Shown: one piece after another, positions 36,195 through 47,824 of the stretch
Numbering within the stretch: position 1 is the stretch's first letter
Layout of the letters: the number at the start of each line of letters is the position of its first letter
The notes under the pieces: generated by a model
Database searches by the model: none
What the model was told of the DNA's origin: nothing
The model's input: the letters and a program-made list of their open reading frames with translations, nothing else
Program-made: the position numbers and the translations under genes
DNA from: Sipunculus nudus
Taxonomy: Eukaryota; Annelida; Sipuncula; Golfingiida; Sipunculidae
Direction: 5' to 3'
Assembly: GCA_026874595.1 (NCBI GenBank)
Contig: CM049317.1
Coordinates: 11,070,382-11,134,381 of the forward strand
Length of the DNA stretch: 64,000 nt

Positions 36195-39100
36195 GGCTGG
36201 TACGAAGGGCTGGAACTGTGCTAGACTGATCACTTCAGATATAAATATCCAGATTTTCTCGTACTTTCCGACAGAAATAAGGGACAGCCACGGGTAAGAC
36301 ACACACAGTGTCCAGATGAAGTGACCAGGCTGTCCCTATCCTTAATTTTCACTGACCAGTGCCTCCTATATAGCTCAATTATCGCCGATCCAGTTATATT
36401 CACTAGACAGGCACCTAAAGGTCCCAGACTGGTCACGTGACACATGGGCGAGGTCGAAAGGTCAACGTCTGGCGCCTGGGAAAACGCATTTAGCTGTGGG
36501 GTGGCAGGTTCCAAGCAGGAATAATTAAATACAAACAAGTAAGGAAACAGGCGTTAAAAGTCATATTTGTCAACAAATCAACATTTTCATATACCATATG
36601 AACACAAATGATGTCTCATGAGTGATTTTCTTGATCTTTGTGGCGATATGTATGTGTAAACACAGACCAGACATATCGTTTCCACCCCTGCATTCTGAAC
36701 ACATGGAAGCTATCCATGGGATTCCCCTTTAAACCTTGACATGGGTGAATGCGTGCTGATAGGAATGGGGAGTTACAGCGACAACAAAAGCTTATCCTAA
36801 TCTGTTTAAGAGTACAATAAATTATACTGAACAACGTTTGTAAAGCCGTGGTATCCGATTACAACTGTGTGAATGATCTGGGTTTCTCCTACTAGAATTA
36901 TTTTGAAAAATATAGTGAAAAATATTGCTGAAATATTAATACCGAATTCATATTTGAGTCCTACTCGATCAGCTCTGTCAAGCCATGTGCTAGCAAAAGC
37001 GCAGTCACTGAGCAGGGTTAGTTTTAACTACAGGCCTCTAGCGCAATCAATTCTTATTTAATTTTTCTTTCTTGTTTTACATTCCCGAATGGAGGCTGAA
37101 TGTTTGGGCTAGGTTAGTCTGTTTCCTAAAATCCTATAGTTATATTTTCTGCTCAACTATGTAACTTTGTAAGCTAAACAGGACAAAATTATGTACTAAG
37201 ACATGCATAAATTGTCAGAGAGCACGTGCAATGAAGTTTTATCGAGGGAAAAAGAAAAATGGTTAAATATGAGAATAATTGTTACTCGATATAATAATTC
37301 AAAATTATATAAAAAATAATTTATGATTTGTTTTACTGTTAAATGAACCACTTAAAGTGCTTCAACGCGATAAAGACAATTAACAGTGTTTACGGGAAAC
37401 TATACCATTTTCTAAGTAATCGGCCCTTTAAGAAATAATAAATGATCGATATACCACCTCAATCCAACATTAAATTTACTTATGTCAATTCACGCAGGGC
37501 CCATAAAGCCGCCTTTAGTAATATGAACTTAATCTGGTGACAAAAACAAACAAACAATGCTGTTTTTAAATCTAAATCATAAAGTCTAAATATATAAACT
37601 TTAAAAGAATTTAAATATGTCAAATTCTCAGTGCTAATTAAAATAAAATACATCGCACAATAAAAACAGCACCCATCGTTAGAATTAAGTCCATTTCATC
37701 TTTTTTTTTTGGTGAATCAAGCTTATCTGTATCAGTATCACTCGAATAAACAGACACAAATAGCTGTCTATACATTAAAAATCAATAACGTCTATTTTTT
37801 TATTAATTTGTTTTATATGTTCATATCCACATAAATGTATAAAACGACATGGCATTTATCCCCCCCCCCCCCCCCCCTTTTTTTTTTTTTTTTTTTTAAT
37901 TGCTTTCTTTATATTTCTTACAAGCAGTGACACGTTTTTCTCTTCCAGACACGTTGATTGTATCCATGAAATCTACCAGTACCAAAATGCTCACTGGTCT
38001 TAGGAAATACAATCGATGCTTGCACTGTGGCTTAGCCGCACTCAGTCACACTCAAACAGAGATTCGCAATGGACTGAATGGGGTATAAATGTTGTCCATA
38101 TTTTTGTGTTCAGCGTAAACTTGCTCTGGCGTGATGCCTTGATCAAACACAACAACGGTTGGTTAAATTTGTATACTGTAGCGACTCTGTTACACCGAAG
38201 GCCGCCGGAGGCAATCCTGAATGCATTTAAAATTAAAATGTCGGATATTCTAGCTGTGTATGATTTTCTTTGTATTCATTCATACTGCCTATTTGCAGAA
38301 TTATTGTCACTGGGTTAAACATTTTGTAAGAAATGTGCGCCATAATGTAAAATCATACTGACCCTCAGCTAATACTGGTTTTACTCGCGCGTACAAACCA
38401 TACAACGGATAACCCGCTGGGTCACCGTTTCGGAGGAATTTCGGATTTTAGTACTTTTTTAGAACTGCCAAACTCTCCCTGTGTCATGTTCCGTTTCTGC
38501 TGATTTGGAACAAATCGACATGGACATATAGTTTTAGTAGTATATAGACAGATAGATATCGGGGAGTTAATATAAGGAGAAATGCAAGGGGGGGGGGGGG
38601 GGTCAACATGTGTTTTGCCTTGGCCGTCGTCTTAATCAAAACGTGTATATTTAGTTATATATTAAAAGAACCAGCGATATAAATTGTTTGGTTGGTGAAA
38701 TCAGAAAGAAGCTGGAATCTGGAAAGAACCTCTTGTTTAAGATTAGTTGGGTTTTGCTTTTATTTTACATGCATCATTTGGGATGTAATAAAATATCATT
38801 CTTTGTCGATTGACCTGAACACTCATTGAAAGTCGTAGCCGGTAGGTGTCGCCAGTATGGCGAAAATGGTCTGGTTTAATACCCGCATATTCAAATTCTT
38901 AGTACATGTATATAGTTGATCTTGTTGTATGTTCTTCTCTGCTGGCTGGAAATTATAATTACAAATACAGATAAATTAGAATACCGGTTTCTTGTGACGG
39001 GATTGAGCACATTTATGAAATGGTTTATTTTTGTCGAAAGGAGTCAGGATCGAGTAATGAATGCATTTTCATTCTTACTGAAAGTAATAAGCAGACATTT

Positions 39101-39927
39101 TCAGCTGTGGCCATTCCAGACAGGTTTCCTTGTGCAAATCAAGATGATAACACGACCCAGTCAAACGAAAATTTGTTGACACGGACGGCGCTAACACGAC
39201 CTTAGGATAATGTCAACCTCTTACCCTGTAATAGAAAATGTCACTCATATCATGCGCATGACACATGGAGTTAAATTCATAACCTTCAACTTAACGTACA
39301 CTATATATATACACTATAAAGGGATGAAATGTAACGCATGTTTCAGCTCAGACCCGCCCACCTGTCACATAATTTATATGTACACATTGTATGGTCTCCG
39401 ACGAGCACACACGTACACACACGAACCCCTTTTCCACCTTCTAGGTCCGCATTTGGATTTTTGAAAACCTATGAACGGCGAAAACCGTATAAGGTCCTCA
39501 ATTTGAAACCCGTAAAAAGTGTTACGGGGTCTTTAAAGAGACCCAAAACTGCCTACACACACGTCCACATGCACGCATCAACAAACAATACAGTGAAAGA
39601 AACAGAGGACAGTTTCCACAGATTTGCTTTACCCGTGAAGGTATAAAATTCTTATTTAACACTAATTTGAAAGTGGCGATATTGATATTACAGTATAGCT
39701 CTTATTTCACACTGAAACTTATAGGTTCAAATTGATTTATAACAGTATGTGCATCATCTCACGTTATTAGTTCATTTGGCTGTATTCGAAAGATTTTCAG
39801 CAAAACCATCCGGTACACGGGTTTAATCTTTGCAGTTCACCTGTGTTATACGTTGTTATGGTCCAGTGTGTCCGTAAACACAGTCCACGGGTGTCTGTTT
39901 ACCATAACAAGACTGTTAGTCCGAGCT
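36195..39927. other. Region upstream of BMPR2 exon 1
   Basis: Expected to hold the receptor 5' UTR and promoter (minus strand, just above 36194). The 36.2-36.5 kb part is GC-richer than the introns, and a TATATAGG stretch reads on the minus strand near 36366-36373. No other gene is visible. It includes a C18-T20 tract at 37860-37897 and a G run near 38588-38602. Confidence 0.45.
37860..37897 (+). repeat. Homopyrimidine tract C18 T20
   Basis: An uninterrupted run of 18 C followed by 20 T, a pure pyrimidine strand able in principle to form triplex or i-motif/G4 structures. Length may be inaccurate in the assembly. Confidence 0.95.
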
Positions 39928-40545
39928 TATAATAATAATCATATATAGTATTTATATAGCGCCAATTCTCCGATTGTCGGACTCACAACGCAATTCATAC
40001 ACACACATATACCCACATACAATTTCATGGAAATCTTTTCCCTGTGCCTAACCAAAGAAAAAAAATTATAGATATTAATTACCAAAAGCTTTCTGAAAGA
40101 GATACGTTTTAAAATTAGTATTAAGTGATACAAGAGTCGGTGATTTTCAGAGTGTAATAGGAAGTGAATTCCAGACTTTTGGGGTTAAGAAACTGAAGGA
40201 ACATTCACCGACTTTCATGTTACACTTTGGTACTTTAAGAAGATTTCCGCCAGCCGAGCGCAGCGTATACGCAAAGGCCGATAGGTTTTAATTTTTCTGA
40301 CAAAGATGATAGAAGTGAGCGATCAAAATGACGGTCAACAAAACAGCAATTTTGTATTGTACGCGGTACTTGACGGGAAGCCAATGGAGCTGTTTGAGCA
40401 GCGGTGTGACGTGGTCGGTCTTACGCTTCTTAAAAATGAGAAGCGCAGCATTATTCTGGACCATATGTAGCCGCGAGACCTGCTCTGCCGGTATTAAGAA
40501 AGAACTGAATTACAGTAATTCAGGCGAGATATTACACACAAGAAG
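39928..40545 (-). pseudogene. 5'-truncated LINE, 3' end of the reverse transcriptase ORF
   Basis: On the minus strand, three segments in shifting frames match the end of CR1/L2/Jockey-type LINE ORF2. They are a RLNYCNSVL motif, then VQNNAALLIFKKRKTDHVTP and LLKQLHWLPVKYRVQYKI, then KVPKCNMKVGECSFSFLTPK and VWNSLP. Family members carry the same order (LDYCNSLL, LQRVQNAAARL, HWLPVRYRI, WNSLP). At least two frameshifts break it. The 3' tail near 39930-39945 is an ATT-type simple repeat, common at LINE ends. It is a dead fragment; the exact clade is not determined. Confidence 0.85.
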
Positions 40546-42318
40546 AAATTAACATAACAATGAGAAAAAACATGAAAGAAGAAACTCGAAAGAAACACTG
40601 AAAAGCTTGATTCATGAGTTGCGCGGTACGTCCACAAGGTGGCGTGTGCGATATGTGTATGTTTTGCGCCCCTGACTGCGCCCGACGTCTGTAAATGAGG
40701 AAGCCAACGGTTTAAGAGCGAAAAATGGACAGATACCGTAATATTTTAATGATAATACACAATGCACTGTGTATAATTAACAAACCTGTATAGACTGTAT
40801 TTGCTGTTTATTTAATATACCTGGTATTTGAATAGGTCCCTTTTCGGTAATTGCATGAAAACTGCTTTTGAACACATCATACTAACTATTGTCATAAAAG
40901 GTGAAATATACTGAACAATGCATGCACTTCATTCAGGTGTACGCATTTTTGTAAAATTAAACTGTATAATCAAGGCGTATTTCGTTTAACTGAGTTAAGA
41001 ATATTTGCTTCATAAAAAATTATTATAAATGAGACGTTTTCTTTAACTACTGCACGTATCACTGATAATAGGCTACTGAACTGTTCTAAGTCACTGCGCC
41101 AATTACCCTGTCGTTCCCCGAAATCTCAGTTATATCTGTTTATATATCATCATCGAGGCTATAATTCACGATTAAACAACCATGTGTTAGTCTTGGTGCG
41201 GTTTGTTTGTTTCCAAGATAAGGGACTGTGCCAATGTATAGATAAATGACTGTCCCTGTATAGGCCTATAGTCACTAAGGTCGAAGGTATTCGTGTCCAG
41301 GGTACTGTGTTACTTTGTAACAAGTTAACATTTGAAAATACAGCTAGATAACCGGACGACCACAGTTATACATTCTTACAAAATTAGATTAAAATTAACA
41401 GTCTTTGCACCCAACGATGTTTTCAATGGCTTTTTTTTTTTTCCTTCATAAGGTCCGTACAAGGTCACTCGGGAACATCACTGCCCTCTTTCGGTAAAAT
41501 TCTACACTTCATGTTTGAGGTGAACTATAATAGACATTTATCCAAGATATAGTCACACCATTATACTAGTATATAATTAGCAACAAAACTAAAAACAACT
41601 AAAAAAATATGTAAAATAAATTATACATATAGAAAACTGAATAAATTAAAAAAAAAATGGTTAATAATCATAATATTTAAATGGATAAATAAAATAATTA
41701 AATAAAATTTTAGAAATTGTATTTATATACTAACAAATGAAAATTCTATCCACCAATCAATCCCTCCATCTATCGGAGATGGAGACCAAAATATACAGCG
41801 TACGAGCGATTTTTTGATTAAAAATAACTGATTGGGAAAATGTGTGTAAAATGTCTCCAACTTGCAAGAGGGATACAAAAATGGGCGACATTCCCTGAAA
41901 AGTTCATTTGAACAGCGAAACATTTTCTTGATATAGAATTCTTTATGGCCAAGCATACGTATTCCAAATCTTATTATTTTATCATATAACAAAACCACAC
42001 CTATGAAAAAAAATATTTATATAGATATAAATATTAATTAAATAATTATATAAAATATATATATATATAATAATTATATAAAATAGTTATATATTTATAT
42101 TCATTTACGTGAAATTCATGATACATTATCTAAAATTTAATTCTAAACATACATACATATACGCGAGCGTGTGCATTATTTGTTCAACATTCAGCTATAT
42201 ACGCCCCTGATTTTATATCAAAACATATCTGTCCGAAACAGAATGTGCACATTCTTCTTATTTGATTAGATAAGACACACAGACCCAGACTGAGACATGT
42301 AAAATGATATCTACCAGC

Positions 42319-42349
<31 letters not shown>

Positions 42350-42655
42350 ATGACCTTCGCATCTGAAATGGGTGAACACTGACCAGTAACCACTTATTAC
42401 AGCCCTATCTCCATGAATTTAGCTCAAGTGGAAATCACCTGAAAGATCTGAATGACCGGGTCTCCACGCGTCGGAACGCAAGCTAATTAGACTGTCGACT
42501 TTGGGGGTTGACATGTAGGGTATACGACCTTGGTCTGTCTAAAAGGCAGAGATGAAAGTAATACGGCAGTGAATGTAGTGTGCGTGCAGCCGAAAAAGCT
42601 ATTTATATATTCTGAACCTATATTTTAAACCAATTGATATACACATGTATATAGC
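40546..42655. other. Intergenic AT-rich sequence
   Basis: No gene recognised. It includes very AT-rich DNA at 41570-42130 and an A tract at about 42320-42343 whose reverse complement gives a poly-phenylalanine frame. Confidence 0.5.
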
Positions 42656-43052
42656 ACTGGTCAGTCAGGAGCGGCTCCAGGATTTAAGAAAAAAAAAAAA
42701 AAAAAGGGGGGGGGGGGTTGTTCCAATACAGGAGGACTCATAATACTTAAATCATGTTGTTTCACACAGCTCACAGAATAAAGGTCATAGTGACATTATT
42801 TTGGAGGTCAAGTTAGACATTAAAAAGACTCCCTTTATATAAAGGAAGACATTTCAAGAGCCAACAGTTAAAATTTATGACCTGTCTGACTTTCTCGGTG
42901 CCCAAAATTAGGTTTTCTGCTCAAAGCTCAGAGAATATAGGTCACAGTGACCTATTTTCAGGATTCAAAGGAGACCTAATTAATTGTCAAGGACCCCCGT
43001 GGATGTCATATTAGAAGGTTCTAGGTCCATGCCTGCCATTTGGTGCCATGCC

Positions 43053-43657
43053 TAGGCTTTGGTCAAGTACATGTACTTGAACTTAAATACAAATATCTGA
43101 GTACTTGCCCTGTACTTGTACTTGGCACTTTTTACCAAGTGCAGTACTTGTACTGTACTTGTACTTGCCAAAAATGTACTTGAAAAATCAAGTACTAGTT
43201 AAGTACAAGATTAAAAAATAGCTTCTTACCATAAACACAGCATGAGGAAACCTTGTGATGTTCTGAACTTGTGATGTTCTTAGCACTATGACAGACTGAT
43301 AGAAATTTGTTTGCCAGCTAGATCTCTGTCATGAACTGCACACATTATAATCCTGAGGCTTGATACTAATAGGTGAACAAGTTAGTGACTAAATGGAGGT
43401 AATGGCAGCATGACCCGTGCGTAGATCTTCTGAGTAACCCTGTGCACCCCTCTAGGCTATAAGCCATGGTAATTGACTCAAATGAGTAGGTTTAGATTGT
43501 AATGAGTAAATTCTGACTTGAGTTTTCATAGCTGATGGCAGCAGTCTCTGTGAGCAGAACTTCTGAGAAACCCTGTGCACACCTCCAGGCTAATTAGCCA
43601 TGGTAAAGTGTATTTACTGCATTGTTAAGTAGCTTAATCTTTAAAACTTCAGAATAT

Positions 43658-43714
<57 letters not shown>

Positions 43715-43941
43715 GTTTATTATACATAATTAAAGAACATTCAGAACATTTTTGAGTGTTTTCTTTATCTGAATCAATTGAATGATAATAGTTCTTGTAC
43801 TTGTACTTAAGTACAGACCTGCTGTACTTGTACTTGTACTTAAGTACACCATTAAATTTCTATACTTGTACTTGTACTTGTGAGAAACTGAAGTACTTGT
43901 ACTTGTACTGAGTACAGACCCCTGTACTTGACCCAAGCCTG
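43053..43941. mobile_element. hAT-type MITE with perfect 8-bp target duplication
   Basis: An 889-bp insertion flanked by GCCATGCC at 43045-43052 and 43942-43949. The ends are inverted: left TAGGCTTTGGTCAAGTACA, right (reverse complement) CAGGCTTGGGTCAAGTACA. Eight-bp duplications and CAG/TAG ends are typical of hAT transposons. Both subterminal zones are dense in GTACTTGTACTT repeats, and a TA microsatellite lies at about 43661-43712. No transposase. It interrupts host family B text, which reads on across the duplication. Confidence 0.92.
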
Positions 43942-44606
43942 GCCATGCCCGACTCTACAGTTGCTCATATATTTGTATAGCTGCTTGCAGAATATAAATT
44001 ACTATGGCCTACTTTCAGGTTGCAAAGGAAATTTGTCCAGAAACCCCTTGGCTGTTGTGTTATAAGATTCAATGCCTAACAGTTACAAATTGTCCTGTCT
44101 GTCAGGTTGTTCAAAATCATGTTTCTGGCCAATTGCTCACATAATATAGGTCATCATGACCAAATTTCAGGTTCCCAAGAAAATTTAAATTTGCTCAAGA
44201 ATTAGTAGATTGAAGGGCTAACGGATTCAGTTTATGCACATCTGATTTCCGGTGTGCTCAAATCATGGTGTTTTTCCATAGCTCACAGAATATAGGTCAT
44301 AGTGACCTAATTTCATATTTCAATGGACAGTTATCTCCCTGAATGTCAAAATAGAAAATTCTAGGCCAAATGGATACAATGTGTGCCCTGTCTGACTCAC
44401 TAGGTGCTCAAAATCATGTTTTCGGCCAGTAGCTTGCAGAATATAGGTCACCATGACCTAATTTAAATTTTAAGGTTTCCGAGGAGATATGCCTAGGATG
44501 TACAATTTTCCTGGATGTAAAATTAAAAGTTCTAGGTCTAACGGTACAATTCTGTGCCCTGTTATTGTCTGGACTGCTTCAATTGAAGGTCTAAAAAATA
44601 AAGAAA

Positions 44607-46093
44607 ACTAGATGTGTCGGAACGACACGAATGCCCCCGCCTGGGGCAAATTAGAAACATTTGTTAAATTTTGTAAAATTTTTTAAGTTCAGGAAGTGTT
44701 GTATGGTCAAAAGTAGGTCAACAAGGGCCAAAGGCAAACTTGATCTGTAAAGGGTCATTATCAAGCAACACACCAAAAATCAGGCCAGTATCTGCAGGCA
44801 TTGTGAAAAAAAGTCCAGATATGTGCATTTTTCATGAAAATTTCTGTCTTTCATGAAATTTTCTATGTTCAGGATCTGTCATATGGTGAAAAATAGGTTA
44901 ACTGGGACGAAACGCGAACTCGATCTGTAAGTAGTCATTATGCGCCCACAGACCAAACATTAGGCCAGTATCTGTAAGCATTGCATTGCGAAACTAGAAT
45001 ATTAGCAAAAGTTGATAATCATTTATAAATTTAAATTGGGGAGGTATATACCATGTTTCATAACAATCCACCAAATGCTTCCTGAGAAATAAGCTCCTAA
45101 GTTTTTTACATCCTCACTGATGAAATAAAATTCCAATGGTGAATCCTTTTAGAGATATCCCGCTCACAAGGTAAAAGTTAACAGACGCGGAACGGACGGA
45201 CGGACGGACAGACAGATGGACAGACGGACAGCTTGGGTGACGACAATAGCCCATCAGCCTATGAGCTGAGGGCTAAAAACGGCTGTACATGTGTATTTGT
45301 CATGAAAATTTCTATTTTTCATGAATTTTTCTAAGTTTAGGAGCCGTAAAACGGTCAAAAGTAGGTCAACCGGGACGAAACGCGAACTCGATCTGTAACT
45401 GGTCATTATCTGCCCACACACTAAAAATCAGGCCAATATCTGCAGGCATTGCAAAGAAAAGTCCGTACATGTGTATTTGTCATGAAAATTTCTATTTTTC
45501 ATGAAATTTTCTAAGTTTAGGAGCCGTAAAACGGTCAAAAGGAGGTCAACCGGGACGAAACGCGAACTCGATCTGTAACTGGTCATTATCTGCCCACATA
45601 CCAAAAATCAGGCCAATATCTGCAGGCATTGCGAAAAAAAGTCCGTACATGTGTATTTGTCATGAAAATTTCTATTTTTTATGAAATTTTCTAAGTTTAG
45701 GAGCCGTAAAACGGTCAAAATTAGGTCAACCGGGACGAAACGCAAACTCGATCTGAAACTGGTCATTATCTGCTCACACACCAAAAATCAGGCCAATACC
45801 TGCAGGCATTGCGAAAAAAAGTCCGTACATGTGTATTTGTCATGAAAATTTCTATTTTTCATGAAATTTTCTAAGTTTAGGAGCCGTAAAACGGTCAAAA
45901 GTAGGTCAACCGGGACGAAACGCGAACTCGATCTGAGACTGGTCTTTATCTGCCCACACACCAAAAATCAGGCCAATATCTGCAGGCATTGCGAAAAAAA
46001 GTCCGTACAACTGTTTGATTTCGGAATGACGGAATGACGGAATGACGGACATGGGTAAAACTATATGCCCCGGCCACTTTGTGGGGCATAAAA
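44607..46093 (+). mobile_element. Pearl-like element, family C copy 2 (C2)
   Basis: Same 5' end (CTAGATGTGTCGGAAC, ATGCCCCCGCC) and 3' end (ATGCCCC...GGGGCAT hairpin then AAAAA) as C1. Four or more 180-bp units follow at exact 180-bp spacing (the ACGGTCAAAA motif begins at 45351, 45531, 45711 and 45891). It is interrupted by element G at 44994-45277. It sits in family B text: GGTCTAAAAAATAAAG on the left resumes as ATCCGTAAAAGCACAGATGG on the right. Confidence 0.88.
44994..45277 (+). mobile_element. Pearl-like element, family G, nested in C2
   Basis: A 284-bp element starting CTAGAATATTAGCAAAAG. It ends with an ACGGACGG/ACAGACAG tract and the hairpin AGCCCATCAGC...GCTGAGGGCT, then AAAAA, giving CTAA at 45273-45276. 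The interrupted C2 unit (GCATTGCGAAA | CTGTACATGTGTATTTG) resumes on both sides. One of the smallest elements of this layout in the window. Confidence 0.82.
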
Positions 46094-46905
46094 AATCCGT
46101 AAAAGCACAGATGGCTCCAACAGTTTTCATGACATGATGAAACACTCCATGCTCAATATGTATGGAAATAACATAGCCATCAATGTATCAGTTATTCTGA
46201 TACTGGAGCTTTTGTATCATATTTTTAATTATTCTGGGGGTACTTATGAGCCCCATAGCTCGGAAAATATAGGTCGCAGTGACCTTATTTGAAGTTTCTA
46301 AGGAGATTTTAAACAACCTCTGTGGGTGTTCAGAAAGAAGCTTCTAGGTCCAGCAGTTACAATTTGTGCGCACCGTCTGACTCACTGGGTGCTCAAATCA
46401 TTTTTTTTTTGGTCTGTAGATAGCAAAAATATAGATTATCATGACGTAATTTCAGGTTTACCAAGGAGATTTCCCTAGGACCTCACTAAGTAGTTTCTAG
46501 GTAAAACAGTTAAGGTTTGTGCCCCATTAATGTCCAGCCTGCTTCATTGAAAGGTCTCAAAAAGAGGAAAAATATGTGTAAAAATTAGAACAAGGCCTAC
46601 AGGCCTAATGCGAACCCGTGCAATGTGATATACATAAGGTATAATGCTTCCATGCTGGACTGATACTTTTCAAGTACATGTGTGACAAGTATATGTACAA
46701 TGCAAGCACTGAACATTTTGAACCTGAGTGCATGCACCAATTACACAAATATCACAGCTAAAATACTGGCATAGGTGCACAGAACACATAAATGAATGTA
46801 AGTGGCACCACCACTAACGAAAAAGGCATTAAAGATGTATGGACATGTATGGACAATTTCAGGCTTCAAACCACTCTTTGGCTATGTGCACAGATGCATG
46901 AAACA

Positions 46906-47045
46906 ACTAGATACAGGTAATCGAAAGCGGCTACGTATACCCGCCGAAATCAGAGTAATACAGGTGAAGTGAGGCATGGATTGAGTGGTAAGGGGAATAG
47001 AGTGAAATGGGTGTCTGCCACGTAAACATGATTGTAGGTTGCACC
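46906..47045 (+). mobile_element. Family E fragment (E2)
   Basis: ACTAGATACAGGTAATCG, CGTATACCCGCCGAAATCAG and a GTAAACATGATTGTAGG segment match the first 150 bp of E1, including the hairpin region. No array or terminal hairpin follows, so it is truncated; the right boundary is approximate. Confidence 0.6.
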
Positions 47046-47824
47046 ACCAGAGGCCAACACTGCAAATCACTCATGAAAAAAAGGGCATTAATTTATTCAA
47101 CAAAAACGGAAAGGTGAGTGGTGCCACGTGACTGATTTACGAGAAAATTTCCAAGATGGATGGACATGCCAAATTTCAGACCAATACCTTGTACTCCTGA
47201 GGTATAAGCAATTTTCACCAAAAGCGCATGTATGAATAGACACTTCAGAAAAACGATTGCAGATGGCACCACCAGTCTTAAGTACAAGACTGAGGAGTCC
47301 AAGATCTATGGATATGCACAATTTAAGGCCAATAATGCGAATCCCTCCCGAGAAAAGGGCATTTATTGATTAAAAAAAAAACAAAGGTAGGTGGCACCAC
47401 CTGTCTGTTTTTCGAGCAAACTTTCCAAGATGGATGAACATGCTTAATTTAAGAAATTTCAAATTTCAAGGTCTCTACTTGAAATAACTTTGAATTTAAC
47501 AGGCTTGCATTGACTTTTTAAAAATAATACAATCATCTTCCCATGAAAACACAACACCAAGCTGTTTTAGTAGTCAGACTGCAGCTCATAGGCCTCTTCC
47601 AATCCAGGCACTATGCCAAAGCTATTTTTTAGAGCTGACATCATCTTGGCTAATGGCAAAAATCCAGGCACTGGCAAATCTTGGTACTTCAGCCAATGGT
47701 CAACCAAGTCCTGCCATCTGTACATAAAAGTGGTTCCCAATTGAAATAACTTTGAAATAAATTTTCCCAATACAAAATGCTTTGCAGCTGACTTTTTATT
47801 AAAAAAAGAAATCGGGAGTATTAA

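Noticed and set aside
36230..36538. 102-codon minus-strand frame upstream of BMPR2 exon 1 as an extra receptor exon
   Set aside because: No signal-peptide or receptor-like sequence and no splice donor in frame; more likely promoter or 5' flank.
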